In this document: positions 25,794-34,322 of the stretch, one piece after another
Numbering within the stretch: position 1 is the stretch's first letter
How the letters are laid out: the number at the start of each line of letters is the position of its first letter
DNA from: Fibrobacterota bacterium
GTDB taxonomy: Bacteria; Fibrobacterota; Fibrobacteria; UBA5070
NCBI GenBank assembly: GCA_029557215.1
Contig: JAKPQQ010000003.1
Span: 1 to 45,363, forward strand
Direction: 5' to 3'
DNA length: 45,363 bases
Position numbers and translations under genes: made by a program
Notes under the pieces: generated by a model
The model's database searches: none
What the model was told of the DNA's origin: nothing
What the model saw: only the letters and a program-made list of their open reading frames with translations

Positions 25794-26350
25794 GGTGTTC
25801 GTCCTTCCCAGAAGCGCAGGAGAGTGTCGGTGGTTCCGCGTCGCAGGACCAGTCGATCGGAACGGATGTCCACGACGCGACCGCCCGGCAGGGTGTCGCC
25901 GATCCCGACCGGGATCCCGTCGACCAGCGCGAGCTTGCCGGCACCCCAGGCGATCGCGGTCAGTTTGTGTCGAGGAGCTGGATTCTTCGCGGGAACGCCG
26001 CCCGTCCCGTCGCGGCGCATCGGGGCGTCGGCGGTCGACGCGCCTCGCGGATCGGAACCGAAGGGATCCCTTCCCGGATCGATCGTCCATTCGGCCAGGA
26101 GCGAGGTGTCGGCGGAGTCCGCGATCGGCACCGGCAGGGCATCCGCGGGCGCGGGTTCGCCCGAAAGGCCTTGGGCGGCCGGTTCCGTCGATTGCGGGGG
26201 CGGTTCGCCTGCGGGTTCGGTGGCCGCAGGTTCGATCGGGAGGGGCTCGTCCTCCTCGAGGCCCGGGCCGACCAGATTCCGTCCGACCATGGCGATGGCG
26301 GCGACCACGAGCAGTCCGGCGGCGACCGGCTTCCAGAGGGGCTCAGCCAC
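25790..26350 (-). CDS. PilP/GspC-like periplasmic linker protein
   Basis: A 186-residue protein with one N-terminal membrane helix (about 8-28), a Pro/Glu/Ala-rich spacer (about 30-90) and a compact C-terminal beta domain (about 125-185: AIAWGAGKLALVDGIPVGIGDTL onwards), the HR/PilP-type fold that contacts the secretin. Its place between PilO-like and secretin genes matches pilP in pil operons and mshK/gspC-type genes elsewhere. Overlaps both neighbours. Confidence 0.75.
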   Translation of the reverse strand: MAEPLWKPVAAGLLVVAAIAMVGRNLVGPGLEEDEPLPIEPAATEPAGEPPPQSTEPAAQGLSGEPAPADALPVPIADSADTSLLAEWTIDPGRDPFGSDPRGASTADAPMRRDGTGGVPAKNPAPRHKLTAIAWGAGKLALVDGIPVGIGDTLPGGRVVDIRSDRLVLRRGTTDTLLRFWEGRTP

Positions 26351-26933
26351 GGGGCGTCCTCACCCAGACCAGCAGGGTCCAATGGAGGTCCGAGATGCCT
26401 TCCCGGTCGCCGATCCCTTCGAGCTTCACGAGCGAGGCCTTCTTCGCGTCGGCCTGGGCGCTGGCGCGCAGGAACGACTGGGCTTCGTCGAAGTCGGCCC
26501 GGGGCAGGGTGGCGTGGAGCTGCACGAACTGCTTGCGCACGTCGCCGTAGGGTTGGGGTGCCTGGGGGTCGACGAGCTGCCATTCCAGAGCCCATCCCCG
26601 CTCGAGCGCTCCGGTGCGCATGGATTCGAGCCACGCGGCCAGCGCGTCCCAGTCGTCGAACACGCCGCGGAACGCCGCCTCGCGCGCCGAATCCAGTTGC
26701 GCGACGGAAGCCGTCTTTCTCAGTTCCTCGACGGAATCCTCCAGCGAGACGAGTTCCACCATTTCGGTGCGCGACCGGCCGATGCGTTCCACCATCGTGG
26801 TGCTGGCGATCCAGGCTTCGGTCCCGGCACCGGCCAACAGCAGCGCGATCACCGCCCGGGCCGACCACAGGCGCCCCGGATTGGACACGATCGAATCGAA
26901 CCATTCGCGTTTTTTCCGGGCGAAGGATTTCAT
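26343..26933 (-). CDS. PilO-like inner-membrane alignment protein
   Basis: A 196-residue bitopic protein: basic cytoplasmic N-terminus, membrane helix at about 24-45 (ARAVIALLLAGAGTEAWIAST), a helical region (about 55-90) and a C-terminal alpha/beta domain. This is the outline of PilO/GspM. Sequence similarity is low, so the call rests on topology, size and operon position between the PilM-PilN fusion and the PilP-like gene, each overlapping by 4-8 bp. Confidence 0.65.
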   Translation of the reverse strand: MKSFARKKREWFDSIVSNPGRLWSARAVIALLLAGAGTEAWIASTTMVERIGRSRTEMVELVSLEDSVEELRKTASVAQLDSAREAAFRGVFDDWDALAAWLESMRTGALERGWALEWQLVDPQAPQPYGDVRKQFVQLHATLPRADFDEAQSFLRASAQADAKKASLVKLEGIGDREGISDLHWTLLVWVRTPRG

Positions 26934-28354
26934 CGCAGGACTCCTTCGATCACGAATGGCTTGCCCAGGGTGTCGTTGTCCCATGTCGCGCCCGTGCGCA
27001 GGTTGGAATGCCATTGTTCTTCCCAGGAACGCGAGACGGCGAGCCTGGGGGGGCCGTGCTCCAGGCGTTTCTGGAACTCGCGCAGGGCTTTCGAGGCGGC
27101 CACGGCTTCGCGAGGCGACGTCCCTTGCAGCCGGACCTGCCAAGAAACGGAATCCTCCGGCCGATCCACGACCATCGCGTCCAGGCGAAGCTCGTCGGGG
27201 ATGTTGGCCCCGACCCATCCCAGCAACCAGCCGGGCTTGGGGTCCCAGCGGCCCGATTCGATGCCGTGGGCCTGGGTCCGGAATTCGGCGATCCGCGCCA
27301 GGCGCAGATCCAACGTGTCCTTTTCTTCGCGCAGCGAGACCATGTTCTCGGCGACGTGCGCGCCGGAAACGGTGGAACGGGTGTCGTCGCCCAGCGCCTT
27401 GAGCCCCAGGATGGTCGCGAACAGGAACAGGTGCACGGCCAAGACCACCACGAAGATCGTCTCGAGGTGTCTTCTGCGCTCGTTGAGCCGGCGCATCGGC
27501 CGCGGCACCATGTTGTCGTGGATGTCCGGGTCCAGTCCGACCAGCGGGCGCAGCCAGAACGCCGGAGGGTCGGCCACCGGCAACGGCGAGATCGGGACGT
27601 CCGCGACGGATTTCGACAAGAGGGTCGGGGTGTCCTGGAGCGACACGCCGGAGATCCACACGCCGGAGATCGTGATCCCGAACTGCTGCTTGGCGAAGAG
27701 GATGGAGCGGTTCAGCTCCTTGGAGAACCGATCGGAAGCGTCGGATTCCGCCAGACCGAACGAAAGCTCGCGGACCAGGGCCATGCTGCCTTCGGGATTG
27801 GCGACGACGATGGTGGTGGCCGATCCGAGTTCGGCGGCGACCAATCCCCACTGGCCTTTCTGCAGCGGGAGGGATCGGGCGGACCAGGCGAGCGTGGAGG
27901 CCAGCGGAACGACCTGGTCGACCTGGTAGTTGCGGCTTCGGCAGAAGTCCAGGAACACGTGGATCAACGAAAGCGGGATCAGGTGGAGCGCGACCTGGTG
28001 TTCGATCCTGCCGCCGTGCAGGACATGCCACGACCACGCCTGGCGTCCGGATTCCACGGCGAAGTGCCTGACCTTCCTCGAGAGGAACGCCTCCATGTCC
28101 CGTTCGCGCATGGGCGGGAGCTTCACCATCTGGTGTTCCATCTGGCTGGACGCGATGGCGACGACCACCGATTCGCCACGGAAACCCGTCTGTTCCGGCA
28201 CCTGCTCCAGCGCTTCGCGCAGGCCGTCCAGTCCCGCGAGGGGGCCCGGCGCGTCCCAGGTCGCGACCACGTCGCCGCCTTGCAGCACCCTGGCGTGCAG
28301 GGTTCCGCGGACCAGGACGAGTCCCAGGACCGGCTTGGAAAAGTGGATCGCCAT
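26930..28354 (-). CDS. PilM-PilN fusion (GspL-like) of the pilus assembly platform
   Basis: The 474-residue protein combines an actin-like PilM domain (about 1-220, with segments such as VVVAIASSQMEHQMVKLP and a LVAAELGSATTIVVANPEG phosphate-loop region) with a PilN-like part: a membrane helix at about 297-318 (ETIFVVVLAVHLFLFATILGL), a coiled helix and a periplasmic ferredoxin-like domain (about 365-470). PilM and PilN are usually separate proteins joined by a short PilN peptide; a single chain resembles GspL or MshI. It links the cytoplasmic ATPase to the periplasmic PilO/PilP. Starts one base before the stop of the second pseudopilin gene region and overlaps the PilO-like gene. Confidence 0.8.
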   Translation of the reverse strand: MAIHFSKPVLGLVLVRGTLHARVLQGGDVVATWDAPGPLAGLDGLREALEQVPEQTGFRGESVVVAIASSQMEHQMVKLPPMRERDMEAFLSRKVRHFAVESGRQAWSWHVLHGGRIEHQVALHLIPLSLIHVFLDFCRSRNYQVDQVVPLASTLAWSARSLPLQKGQWGLVAAELGSATTIVVANPEGSMALVRELSFGLAESDASDRFSKELNRSILFAKQQFGITISGVWISGVSLQDTPTLLSKSVADVPISPLPVADPPAFWLRPLVGLDPDIHDNMVPRPMRRLNERRRHLETIFVVVLAVHLFLFATILGLKALGDDTRSTVSGAHVAENMVSLREEKDTLDLRLARIAEFRTQAHGIESGRWDPKPGWLLGWVGANIPDELRLDAMVVDRPEDSVSWQVRLQGTSPREAVAASKALREFQKRLEHGPPRLAVSRSWEEQWHSNLRTGATWDNDTLGKPFVIEGVLR

Positions 28355-29140
28355 CTAGGGTGCGCTCCACGAGGCGCCGTCCCAAGTGGCGGAGAACGGC
28401 TTGTCCACGACCACCGACGCGAGGATCGAGGTCCCCGCGGCGTCCAGGAGCGAAATGCGGGTTCCCTTCAGGACGGGAAACGTCCTGGAGCCCGCCGCGA
28501 ACACCTGGCGTTGCGCCAAGGCGCTGTCGAAGGCGAAGGCGCCTGCCGCCGACCCCGACAATGTGGCCAGGACGAACGACGAGGTCAGGTTCGCGCGGCC
28601 GATCCTGGTGGTGTTGCTTTCCACGCAGGCGGCGGGGCCGCCCGAGCGGTTCCAGACCTGTCCGAACTGGACGGCCGACATCCCGGCGCAGGCCGCGGTC
28701 AGATTCTGTTGGCTTCCGGAAAGGATCAGGATCCGGCAGTTGGACGGCTGCGTCCCCGGAAGCCCCCAGACCGCCGCCGGGGTCTGCCTCCAGCCGGTGG
28801 CGCCGGGCCTGGTCCCCGCCGGAGCCCAGGAGGGGTCGACCACGTAGACGCGCGGGAAGTTGTCCTCGTTGGAATCGATGCGCGAGACGGGGAGTTCGGA
28901 CAGCTTCGCGATCGAATCGGCCCAGCCGGTCGGGCCGGGAACCGCGCGGGTCCGCGCCACGGTTTCTTCCAGGAGATCTGCGATGTCGGCGAGCGTCGCG
29001 TCCTCCGCGTCGGAGCGGGCGCGCCGCAGTTCGGAGGCGATGTTCGGGGCCAGCACCGAAGCGAGGATCGCCATGATCGCGAGGACCGCGATCATCTCCA
29101 CCAGCGTGAAGCCGTGTAACATTTTTTGTCTTGCCGTCAT
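28355..29140 (-). CDS. Type IV pilin-like pseudopilin (minor)
   Basis: A 261-residue protein with a prepilin peptidase site: short basic leader MTARQKMLHG, then FTLVEMIAVLAIMAILASVLAP with Glu at position 5 of the mature chain. The C-terminal domain is long for a pilin (about 230 residues) and contains cysteines in NCRIL, ACAGM and ACVES that may form disulfides. It is probably a minor pseudopilin at the filament tip. Overlaps gspF by 4 bp. The prepilin peptidase gene is not in the window. Confidence 0.88.
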   Translation of the reverse strand: MTARQKMLHGFTLVEMIAVLAIMAILASVLAPNIASELRRARSDAEDATLADIADLLEETVARTRAVPGPTGWADSIAKLSELPVSRIDSNEDNFPRVYVVDPSWAPAGTRPGATGWRQTPAAVWGLPGTQPSNCRILILSGSQQNLTAACAGMSAVQFGQVWNRSGGPAACVESNTTRIGRANLTSSFVLATLSGSAAGAFAFDSALAQRQVFAAGSRTFPVLKGTRISLLDAAGTSILASVVVDKPFSATWDGASWSAP

Positions 29141-30363
29141 CGACGCAGCCCCGATCCCAGCGAGAGGATGGGCAGGAAGATGGCCAGCGCCACGGTGCCG
29201 ACCACGGCCACCAGCACCAGGATCATGGCGGGTTCCAACAGCGAGAACGCGTGCTTGATCCGCCGTGGCAGTTCCTCGTTGTAGTAGCGCGCCACGTTGG
29301 ACAGCGCCTTTTCCAGGTCGCCGGTGGATTCCCCCGCGGCGAGCATGCGCAGGCACAGAGGCGAGAACAGGGCCGATCTCCGAAGGCTTCCGGTGAGGGT
29401 TCCGCCTTCGCCCACGTCGCGGATGGCGAAGCTCAGCGCCTTTGCGAAGCAGCGGTTGCCCACCAGCCCCATGCAGAGCTCCAGGTTTTCCAGGATCGAG
29501 ATCCCGGCCCGGTGGAGCACCGCGAAGTTCTGCGCGAACCGCGATTGCGCGCCCATGGAGTTCAGTTCGCCCAGGACCGGCAACCGCAGCAGCATGCTGT
29601 CCCAGCGTTCGGCGAAGGCCTCGCTGCGCCGGATCGCCAACCGCGTGGCCAAGGGGATCCCGACCAGCAGGAGAAGCCAGATCCACCATGTCCGGCTTGC
29701 CGCGTGGGACGCGCCCAGGATCAGGCGCGTGATCAGCGGCATGGCCACGTGCATGTCTTCCAGGATGGCGGCGATCTTGGGGATCACCGACGAGAAGAGG
29801 AACAGGACGAACAGCGCAAGCAGGATCGACACCACCATCGGGTAGGTGGTGGCCTGCCGGATGTCTCCCGAGATCCGCTCCTCCCATTCCAGCCAGGAAC
29901 GGATCTCCGTGAACGATTCGGGAAGCCGCCCCGATTTTTCGCCGGCGCGGACGACCGAGATGAATTCCACCTTGAAGATGTCGGGGTGGAGCGACATCGA
30001 CGAGGCGAGCGTCTCGCCCGATTCCACCGAAGTGGCGATGCCCTCCAGCACGGACCGGAAGTAGGTGTTGCGGGTCTCGTCGGCGAAGTCGCGGAAGGCG
30101 GTGGTGATCGGGAGTCCCGCGTCGGTGAGCGTCGCGGCGAAGATGCACAGTTCGATGAGGTCGCGTCGCGCCACCTTCCGCCTGCGTGGCGATCCGTCGC
30201 CGCTTCGCGCGGCGACGCCGTTTCCGCCGACGGGTCTTATGGACAAAAGCGCGATTCCCTGCTCCAGGAGGCGTCCCTCCAGCTCTTCCAGGCGTTCGGC
30301 TTCGGCCGTGGCCGACCGCTTGACGCCTTCCTTGTCGATCCACTTGTAGGCGAACCGGGGCAT
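29137..30363 (-). CDS. Inner-membrane platform protein GspF/PilC
   Basis: The 408-residue polytopic protein is the platform of type II secretion and type IV pilus machines. Two T2SSF repeats are visible: residues 70-190 (LCIFAATLTDAGLPITTAFRDFA... EFISVVRAGEKSGRLPE) and 275-395 (FAQNFAVLHRAGISILENLEL... LRMLAAGESTGDLEKAL), each ended by hydrophobic helices. The N-terminal MPRFAYKWID matches the family. Start ATG overlaps the ATPase stop (ATGA). Confidence 0.95.
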   Translation of the reverse strand: MPRFAYKWIDKEGVKRSATAEAERLEELEGRLLEQGIALLSIRPVGGNGVAARSGDGSPRRRKVARRDLIELCIFAATLTDAGLPITTAFRDFADETRNTYFRSVLEGIATSVESGETLASSMSLHPDIFKVEFISVVRAGEKSGRLPESFTEIRSWLEWEERISGDIRQATTYPMVVSILLALFVLFLFSSVIPKIAAILEDMHVAMPLITRLILGASHAASRTWWIWLLLLVGIPLATRLAIRRSEAFAERWDSMLLRLPVLGELNSMGAQSRFAQNFAVLHRAGISILENLELCMGLVGNRCFAKALSFAIRDVGEGGTLTGSLRRSALFSPLCLRMLAAGESTGDLEKALSNVARYYNEELPRRIKHAFSLLEPAMILVLVAVVGTVALAIFLPILSLGSGLRR

Positions 30364-32042
30364 CAGCCCACCACCCGGATCGCGTCTTCGAGGTCGACGA
30401 TCCCCAGCGCGGCCTTGCGCAGAGCGTCCTGGGCGAGCGTGGTCAGCCCTCCGGCGGCGCCGAGTCGACGGATTTCGTCTTCCTGTACGCCGGGGCGCAG
30501 CGCCTGCGAGATCGCCTCGTCCACGACCAGGGTTTCGTAGACGGCCACGCGTCCCAGGTATCCGGTGCCCCAGCACGCCGGACATCCCTTGCCTCGCATC
30601 AGGCGCGGCGGCTGGTCGGCGGTCCAGGGCACGCCGTGCTGTGCCAGGACTTCGAGGGGATCGGGGACGGGTTGTGCGCAGTCCCGGCAGACCCGGCGGA
30701 CAAGGCGCTGCGCCACCACGGCCACCAGCGCGGATGCCAGCAGGTACGGTTCGACCCCCATGTTGATGAGGCGTGGGATCGCCGCGGCCGAACTGTTGGT
30801 GTGCAGGGTGCTGAACACCAGGTGTCCGGTGAGCGCCGCGCGCGTGGCGAGCTGGGCTGTCTCCTCGTCGCGGATCTCGCCCACCAGGATCACGTCGGGG
30901 TCCTGCCGCAGGAGCGAGCGCAATCCGGCGGCGAAGGTCATCCCGATGTCGGGGGCGATCTGCGTCTGCCGGATCATGGGGAGCGAATATTCCACCGGGT
31001 CTTCCAGCGTGAACACGCTGCGGGTCATGGAGTCGATCTGCGCGAGCGCCGCGTAGAGCGTGGTGGTCTTGCCGGATCCTGTCGGGCCGGTGACAAGGAT
31101 GATCCCGTGGGGTCGTTTGAGCACCTTCTGGAAGCGCGTCCGGTCGTGTTCCGAGATCCCCAGCGAATCGAGCTCCAGCACCACGCCGCCCTTGTCCAGG
31201 ATGCGCAGCACCACGCTTTCGCCGTATTGGGTGGGGAGCGTGGAGGCGCGCAGGTCGACCTGTCGCCGGCCCAGCTGGAACGTGATGCGCCCGTCCTGGG
31301 GCGAGCGCATTTCCGTGATGTCGAGGTTGGCCATGATCTTGAGGCGCGCGATCACCGCCTGCTGCAGCGCCTTGGGGAGGAGCGCTTCCTGGTACAGTAT
31401 CCCGTCGATCCGGAACCGGATGCGCAGCACGCCTTCTTCCGGGGCGATGTGGATGTCGGTGGCGCGTTTGCGCAGCGCCAGCGCCAGGATCTGGTCGACC
31501 AGGCGCACCAGCGGGGCGACTTTGCCCGCCTCTTCGGCCATTCCCGCGACGCCCGCCGACAACGCCTTGTCCACGAGGTCGTCGAGCGATTCGGCTTCCA
31601 CGTACTTCTGGCCGATGGCGTCCATGATCGCCTGCTGCGGCGCGGCCAGGACGTCGAGCGTGAGGTTGGTGAGCTTTTCCACCGCGTCGATGGCCACCAC
31701 GTCGAAGGTGTCGGCCATCGCCACCGTGAGGGTGCGGCCTTCGCGGTTGAGCGGGAGCAGGTGGTACTGCACCGCGATCTCGCGCGGGACCAGAGCCAGC
31801 ACGTCGGGTTCCACCACGGCCTGCAGGACGTCGACGAATTCCGTGTGGGTTTCGTTGGCGAGCAGCCGGCTGATCGCCTCGGCGCTCACGAACCCCAGGC
31901 TTTCCAGGGTTTCGCCCAGGAAGCCGCCCTTGCGCTTTTGTTCCCGCAGAGCGAGTTGCAGTTGCGCCGGGGAGATCAGGCCGGAATCGACCAGCTTCTC
32001 CCCGAGCATGCGGGGCTTCTGCGGTTTGGATGTCGGTTCCAT
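30363..32042 (-). CDS. Assembly ATPase GspE/PilB
   Basis: The 559-residue cytoplasmic hexameric ATPase powers pseudopilus or pilus assembly. It has an N-terminal MshEN-type domain (about 1-150, starting GEKLVDSGLISPAQLQLAL), Walker A GPTGSGKTTT near 317, an Asp box, Walker B DVILVGEIRDEETAQ near 383, and a His box. Two CxxC pairs (CRDC near 450 and CPAC near 488) form the zinc-binding module common to GspE/PilB. MshEN domains in some relatives bind cyclic di-GMP, which could regulate this machine. First large gene after the major pseudopilin, 45 bp downstream of it. Confidence 0.96.
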   Translation of the reverse strand: MEPTSKPQKPRMLGEKLVDSGLISPAQLQLALREQKRKGGFLGETLESLGFVSAEAISRLLANETHTEFVDVLQAVVEPDVLALVPREIAVQYHLLPLNREGRTLTVAMADTFDVVAIDAVEKLTNLTLDVLAAPQQAIMDAIGQKYVEAESLDDLVDKALSAGVAGMAEEAGKVAPLVRLVDQILALALRKRATDIHIAPEEGVLRIRFRIDGILYQEALLPKALQQAVIARLKIMANLDITEMRSPQDGRITFQLGRRQVDLRASTLPTQYGESVVLRILDKGGVVLELDSLGISEHDRTRFQKVLKRPHGIILVTGPTGSGKTTTLYAALAQIDSMTRSVFTLEDPVEYSLPMIRQTQIAPDIGMTFAAGLRSLLRQDPDVILVGEIRDEETAQLATRAALTGHLVFSTLHTNSSAAAIPRLINMGVEPYLLASALVAVVAQRLVRRVCRDCAQPVPDPLEVLAQHGVPWTADQPPRLMRGKGCPACWGTGYLGRVAVYETLVVDEAISQALRPGVQEDEIRRLGAAGGLTTLAQDALRKAALGIVDLEDAIRVVG

Positions 32043-32087
32043 GGAAGCCCGCCGGGATGGATTAGGGAAGGATCGGGCGGGCGGACG

Positions 32088-32771
32088 TCACTTGTGGGCG
32101 AGGTAGACCATGAGCGCGCTGGTGGCGGCGTTCCATTTGACCTTGCCCCAGAGCACCTTCTGCGCCGCGGTCGCGCCGATTCCTTCGTCGAGGATTCCGT
32201 CGATCTTCTCGAATTCCTTGCGACCCACGCCCAGGAAGGTGACGTAGACGAGCTGGGTGTTGGCGGGGAACAGCGTGGTCGCGTTGTTGGCCAGCGAGAA
32301 GTTCGCGCTGGTGGCCGTCAAGGCCCCGGCCGCCGTGGCGACCGACGACATGGTCATGCTCGTTCCGATGGGTGGGTTGGCGGTGGTGAAGCCTTCGGTG
32401 TAGGGGCCGCGGAACTTGCGCCAGAGCCCGGCTCCGGTGGTGGCGGGCGCCGCGGTGCTGGCCAAGGCGAGAGCGTCGGGAAGGGAGGCGCCGTACGCAG
32501 CGTTCGAGACGCCGTCGGCGAGCGGGGTCGCGGCTCCGGCGGCGGTCAGCGGGTACAGGCTTCCGACGTCGGCGTAGTACTTGGCCACCGCCGACTGCAG
32601 CGTCTTGATGGAGCTCGTCGCGCTGGTGATCTTGGAATCGGAGATGCTGTCGAAGATGCGCGGTGCCACCGCGGCGACCAGGATGGCGATGATCGCCAGG
32701 ACGCCGATCATCTCGATCAGCGTGAAACCTGCGCGATGCGGGAGCTTGGACGGGGATCTCGATGCGCTCAT
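32088..32771 (-). CDS. Major pseudopilin (GspG/type IV pilin-like)
   Basis: A 227-residue prepilin. The leader MSASRSPSKLPHRAG is cut before FTLIEMIGVLAIIAILVAAVAP, with the conserved Glu at mature position 5. The C-terminal domain is Ala/Thr-rich, without the calcium-binding end of classical GspG. AGGAGA lies eight bases before the ATG at 32771; an earlier in-frame ATG would add 35 residues and is unlikely. As the first gene of the operon it is probably the most expressed. Divergent from the DUF3332 gene, with a 246-bp spacer that should hold both promoters. Confidence 0.9.
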   Translation of the reverse strand: MSASRSPSKLPHRAGFTLIEMIGVLAIIAILVAAVAPRIFDSISDSKITSATSSIKTLQSAVAKYYADVGSLYPLTAAGAATPLADGVSNAAYGASLPDALALASTAAPATTGAGLWRKFRGPYTEGFTTANPPIGTSMTMSSVATAAGALTATSANFSLANNATTLFPANTQLVYVTFLGVGRKEFEKIDGILDEGIGATAAQKVLWGKVKWNAATSALMVYLAHK

Positions 32772-33017
32772 TTTGTTCTCCTGGGTGTTGGACGGATTCC
32801 GACTCTCCCGACGCGTCCGCGGACGACGGATGGGATCCTTTCCCGGAAGCGTACCATCCCCGCCCCGGGCGCGCAATGCCGGGATTCGTCATCGGAGGAA
32901 CGAATCCTTGCCGGGAACCGTGTATTTTGGGAACCTGTGGCAGACGGTCGTTGTTCGTCCAGTGGGCGTTTCCGATCGGACTCCAATTTCCGTGTTCCAC
33001 AAAACCAAGGAGAATCA

Positions 33018-33512
33018 ATGTTCCGAGTCGTCACCAAAGTTCGCTTGATCGCCGTGTTGCTTGCCGTCGTCGCGTCGGGTACCGCGCTCACCGGTTGCTA
33101 CGGTTCGTTCGGTCTCACCAAGAAGGTGTACCAGTTCAACGGGAACTTGGGGAACAAGTGGATCAATTCCCTGTTCACCGTCATCCTGGGTGGGCCTGTC
33201 TATGGTGTTTCGAGCCTTGCCGACGTGGTGGTCTTCAATCTGATCGAATTCTGGACCGGATCCAATCCCGTGGCGTCGGGCGCCAAGGATTTCGATCAGA
33301 AAATGGCCGACGGAACCCGCGTGCAGGGCGTCAAGCTCGACGATGGCCGTCTGCAGGTGACGGTGACGCCGATCCAGGGCGATGCGAAGACCGTGGTCCT
33401 CGATCGCGAAGTCGACGGCATCCGCGCCACCTCCTTGGATGGCGCTCTGGTGGCCAAGGTCGCCGATGTCGCCGACGGGCGCACCGTGATGATCACCCCC
33501 AAGGCGAACTGA
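33018..33512 (+). CDS. DUF3332 family lipoprotein
   Basis: A 164-residue lipoprotein with signal MFRVVTKVRLIAVLLAVVAS and lipobox LTGC at about 24-27. The following GCYGSFGLTKKVYQFNGNLG matches DUF3332, a family of unknown function found in Bacteroidota-type and other genomes. Two hydrophobic stretches (LFTVILGGPVYGVSSLADVVVF) may sit in a membrane. AAGGAGA stands six bases before the ATG. TATTTT at 32922-32927 could belong to its promoter. Followed by an intrinsic terminator, so it is monocistronic. Confidence 0.88.
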   Translation: MFRVVTKVRLIAVLLAVVASGTALTGCYGSFGLTKKVYQFNGNLGNKWINSLFTVILGGPVYGVSSLADVVVFNLIEFWTGSNPVASGAKDFDQKMADGTRVQGVKLDDGRLQVTVTPIQGDAKTVVLDREVDGIRATSLDGALVAKVADVADGRTVMITPKAN

Positions 33513-33555
33513 ACCGCCTGAAGCGTCGGGTCCTTCGTTCGGACCCGGCTTCGGA

Positions 33556-33592
33556 AGCCCTTGGTCGGAATCTGTCCGACCGGGGGCTTTTC
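33556..33592 (+). terminator. Intrinsic terminator after the DUF3332 gene
   Basis: AGCCC...GGTCGGA pairs with TCCGACC...GGGCT around a five-base loop, followed by TTTTCG. A second hairpin directly before it (CGGGTCC at 33527-33533 with GGACCCG) may add to the effect. Confidence 0.75.
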
Positions 33593-33644
33593 GCATGGGC
33601 CTGCAAAGCCTGGCCGAACGGGGGTCGGGGAGGTTGGCGGAATC

Positions 33645-33661
33645 AGAACCAAAAGAGTTCT
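33645..33661 (+). promoter_or_regulatory. Rrf2-type operator 1, before the Rrf2 regulator gene
   Basis: AGAACCAAAAGAGTTCT, an inverted repeat with 5-bp arms (AGAAC/GTTCT). Its last base starts the TATTTT (33661-33666) that I read as the -10 element, and GGAAT lies directly upstream. The ATG is only 12 bases after the -10, so the mRNA would be almost leaderless. The same block occurs before sufB and, with changes, sufC, which points to autoregulation by the Rrf2 protein. Confidence 0.7.
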
Positions 33662-33677
33662 ATTTTGATCCTCGACA

Positions 33678-34136
33678 ATGATCCGACTCACCAAACAGGC
33701 CGATTACGGGATTCTCCTCATGACGCAATTCGCGCGCGCGGGGATGTCGGGGCTGTTGTCGACCACCGACCTTTCCACCCGATCGAGGCTTTCCCAGCCG
33801 ATGGTCAACAAGACCCTCAAGCAGTTGCAGAGGGCGGGGCTTCTGGTGAGCCACCGGGGAGTGAACGGAGGCTATCGCCTCGCGCGGGACGCCGGTGCGA
33901 TCACGCTGGAAGAGATCATCGAGGCCATGGACGGTCCGATCGCGCTCACGGAATGCCACGAGCATACGGGCGGAGGGGATTGCGGGATCAAAGCCACCTG
34001 CCCCACCCGCGTGAACTGGGGGGTGATCAACAGCGCCATCCGTGACAGCCTCGCGGGGATCACGCTGCTGCAGATGATCCATCCGCTTCTGGGGTCACGC
34101 CGGATCAAGGAGCGGGTGAAAACGAATCCGGTCTGA
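33678..34136 (+). CDS. Rrf2 family transcriptional regulator, SUF-system type
   Basis: The 152-residue protein is an Rrf2-family winged-helix regulator (IscR/SufR group). The DNA-binding part covers about 1-70 (LTKQADYGILLM, then the SRLSQPMVNKTLKQLQRAGLL recognition region and the HRGVNGGYRLA wing). Three cysteines at 93, 102 and 108 form the usual Fe-S ligand set, so the protein probably senses Fe-S status. Closest in type to the SUF regulator subfamily. It controls, I infer, itself, sufB and sufC through the shared inverted repeat. No Shine-Dalgarno is seen before the ATG. Confidence 0.93.
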   Translation: MIRLTKQADYGILLMTQFARAGMSGLLSTTDLSTRSRLSQPMVNKTLKQLQRAGLLVSHRGVNGGYRLARDAGAITLEEIIEAMDGPIALTECHEHTGGGDCGIKATCPTRVNWGVINSAIRDSLAGITLLQMIHPLLGSRRIKERVKTNPV

Positions 34137-34322
34137 AGTCCGGGAGCTTGCCGGAGGCGATAGCCTGGTCTCGGCGGGAGTACGGAGCCGTTCAATGGAC
34201 CTGGAATTCCGGGTTTGTCGGTCGGGCTGTGGGGGTATTCTTGGAACATGCGCGGGGCTTGGCGTGGTTCGCCGGCTCCGCGATCGATCCAACCGCATCA
34301 TCCACTCCAGATGGAGGCTCCC

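Noticed and set aside
25062..29119. Long plus-strand frames opposite the pilus operon
   Set aside because: Low-complexity Arg/Ser/Pro-rich translations; the minus strand has eight overlapping genes with clear families.
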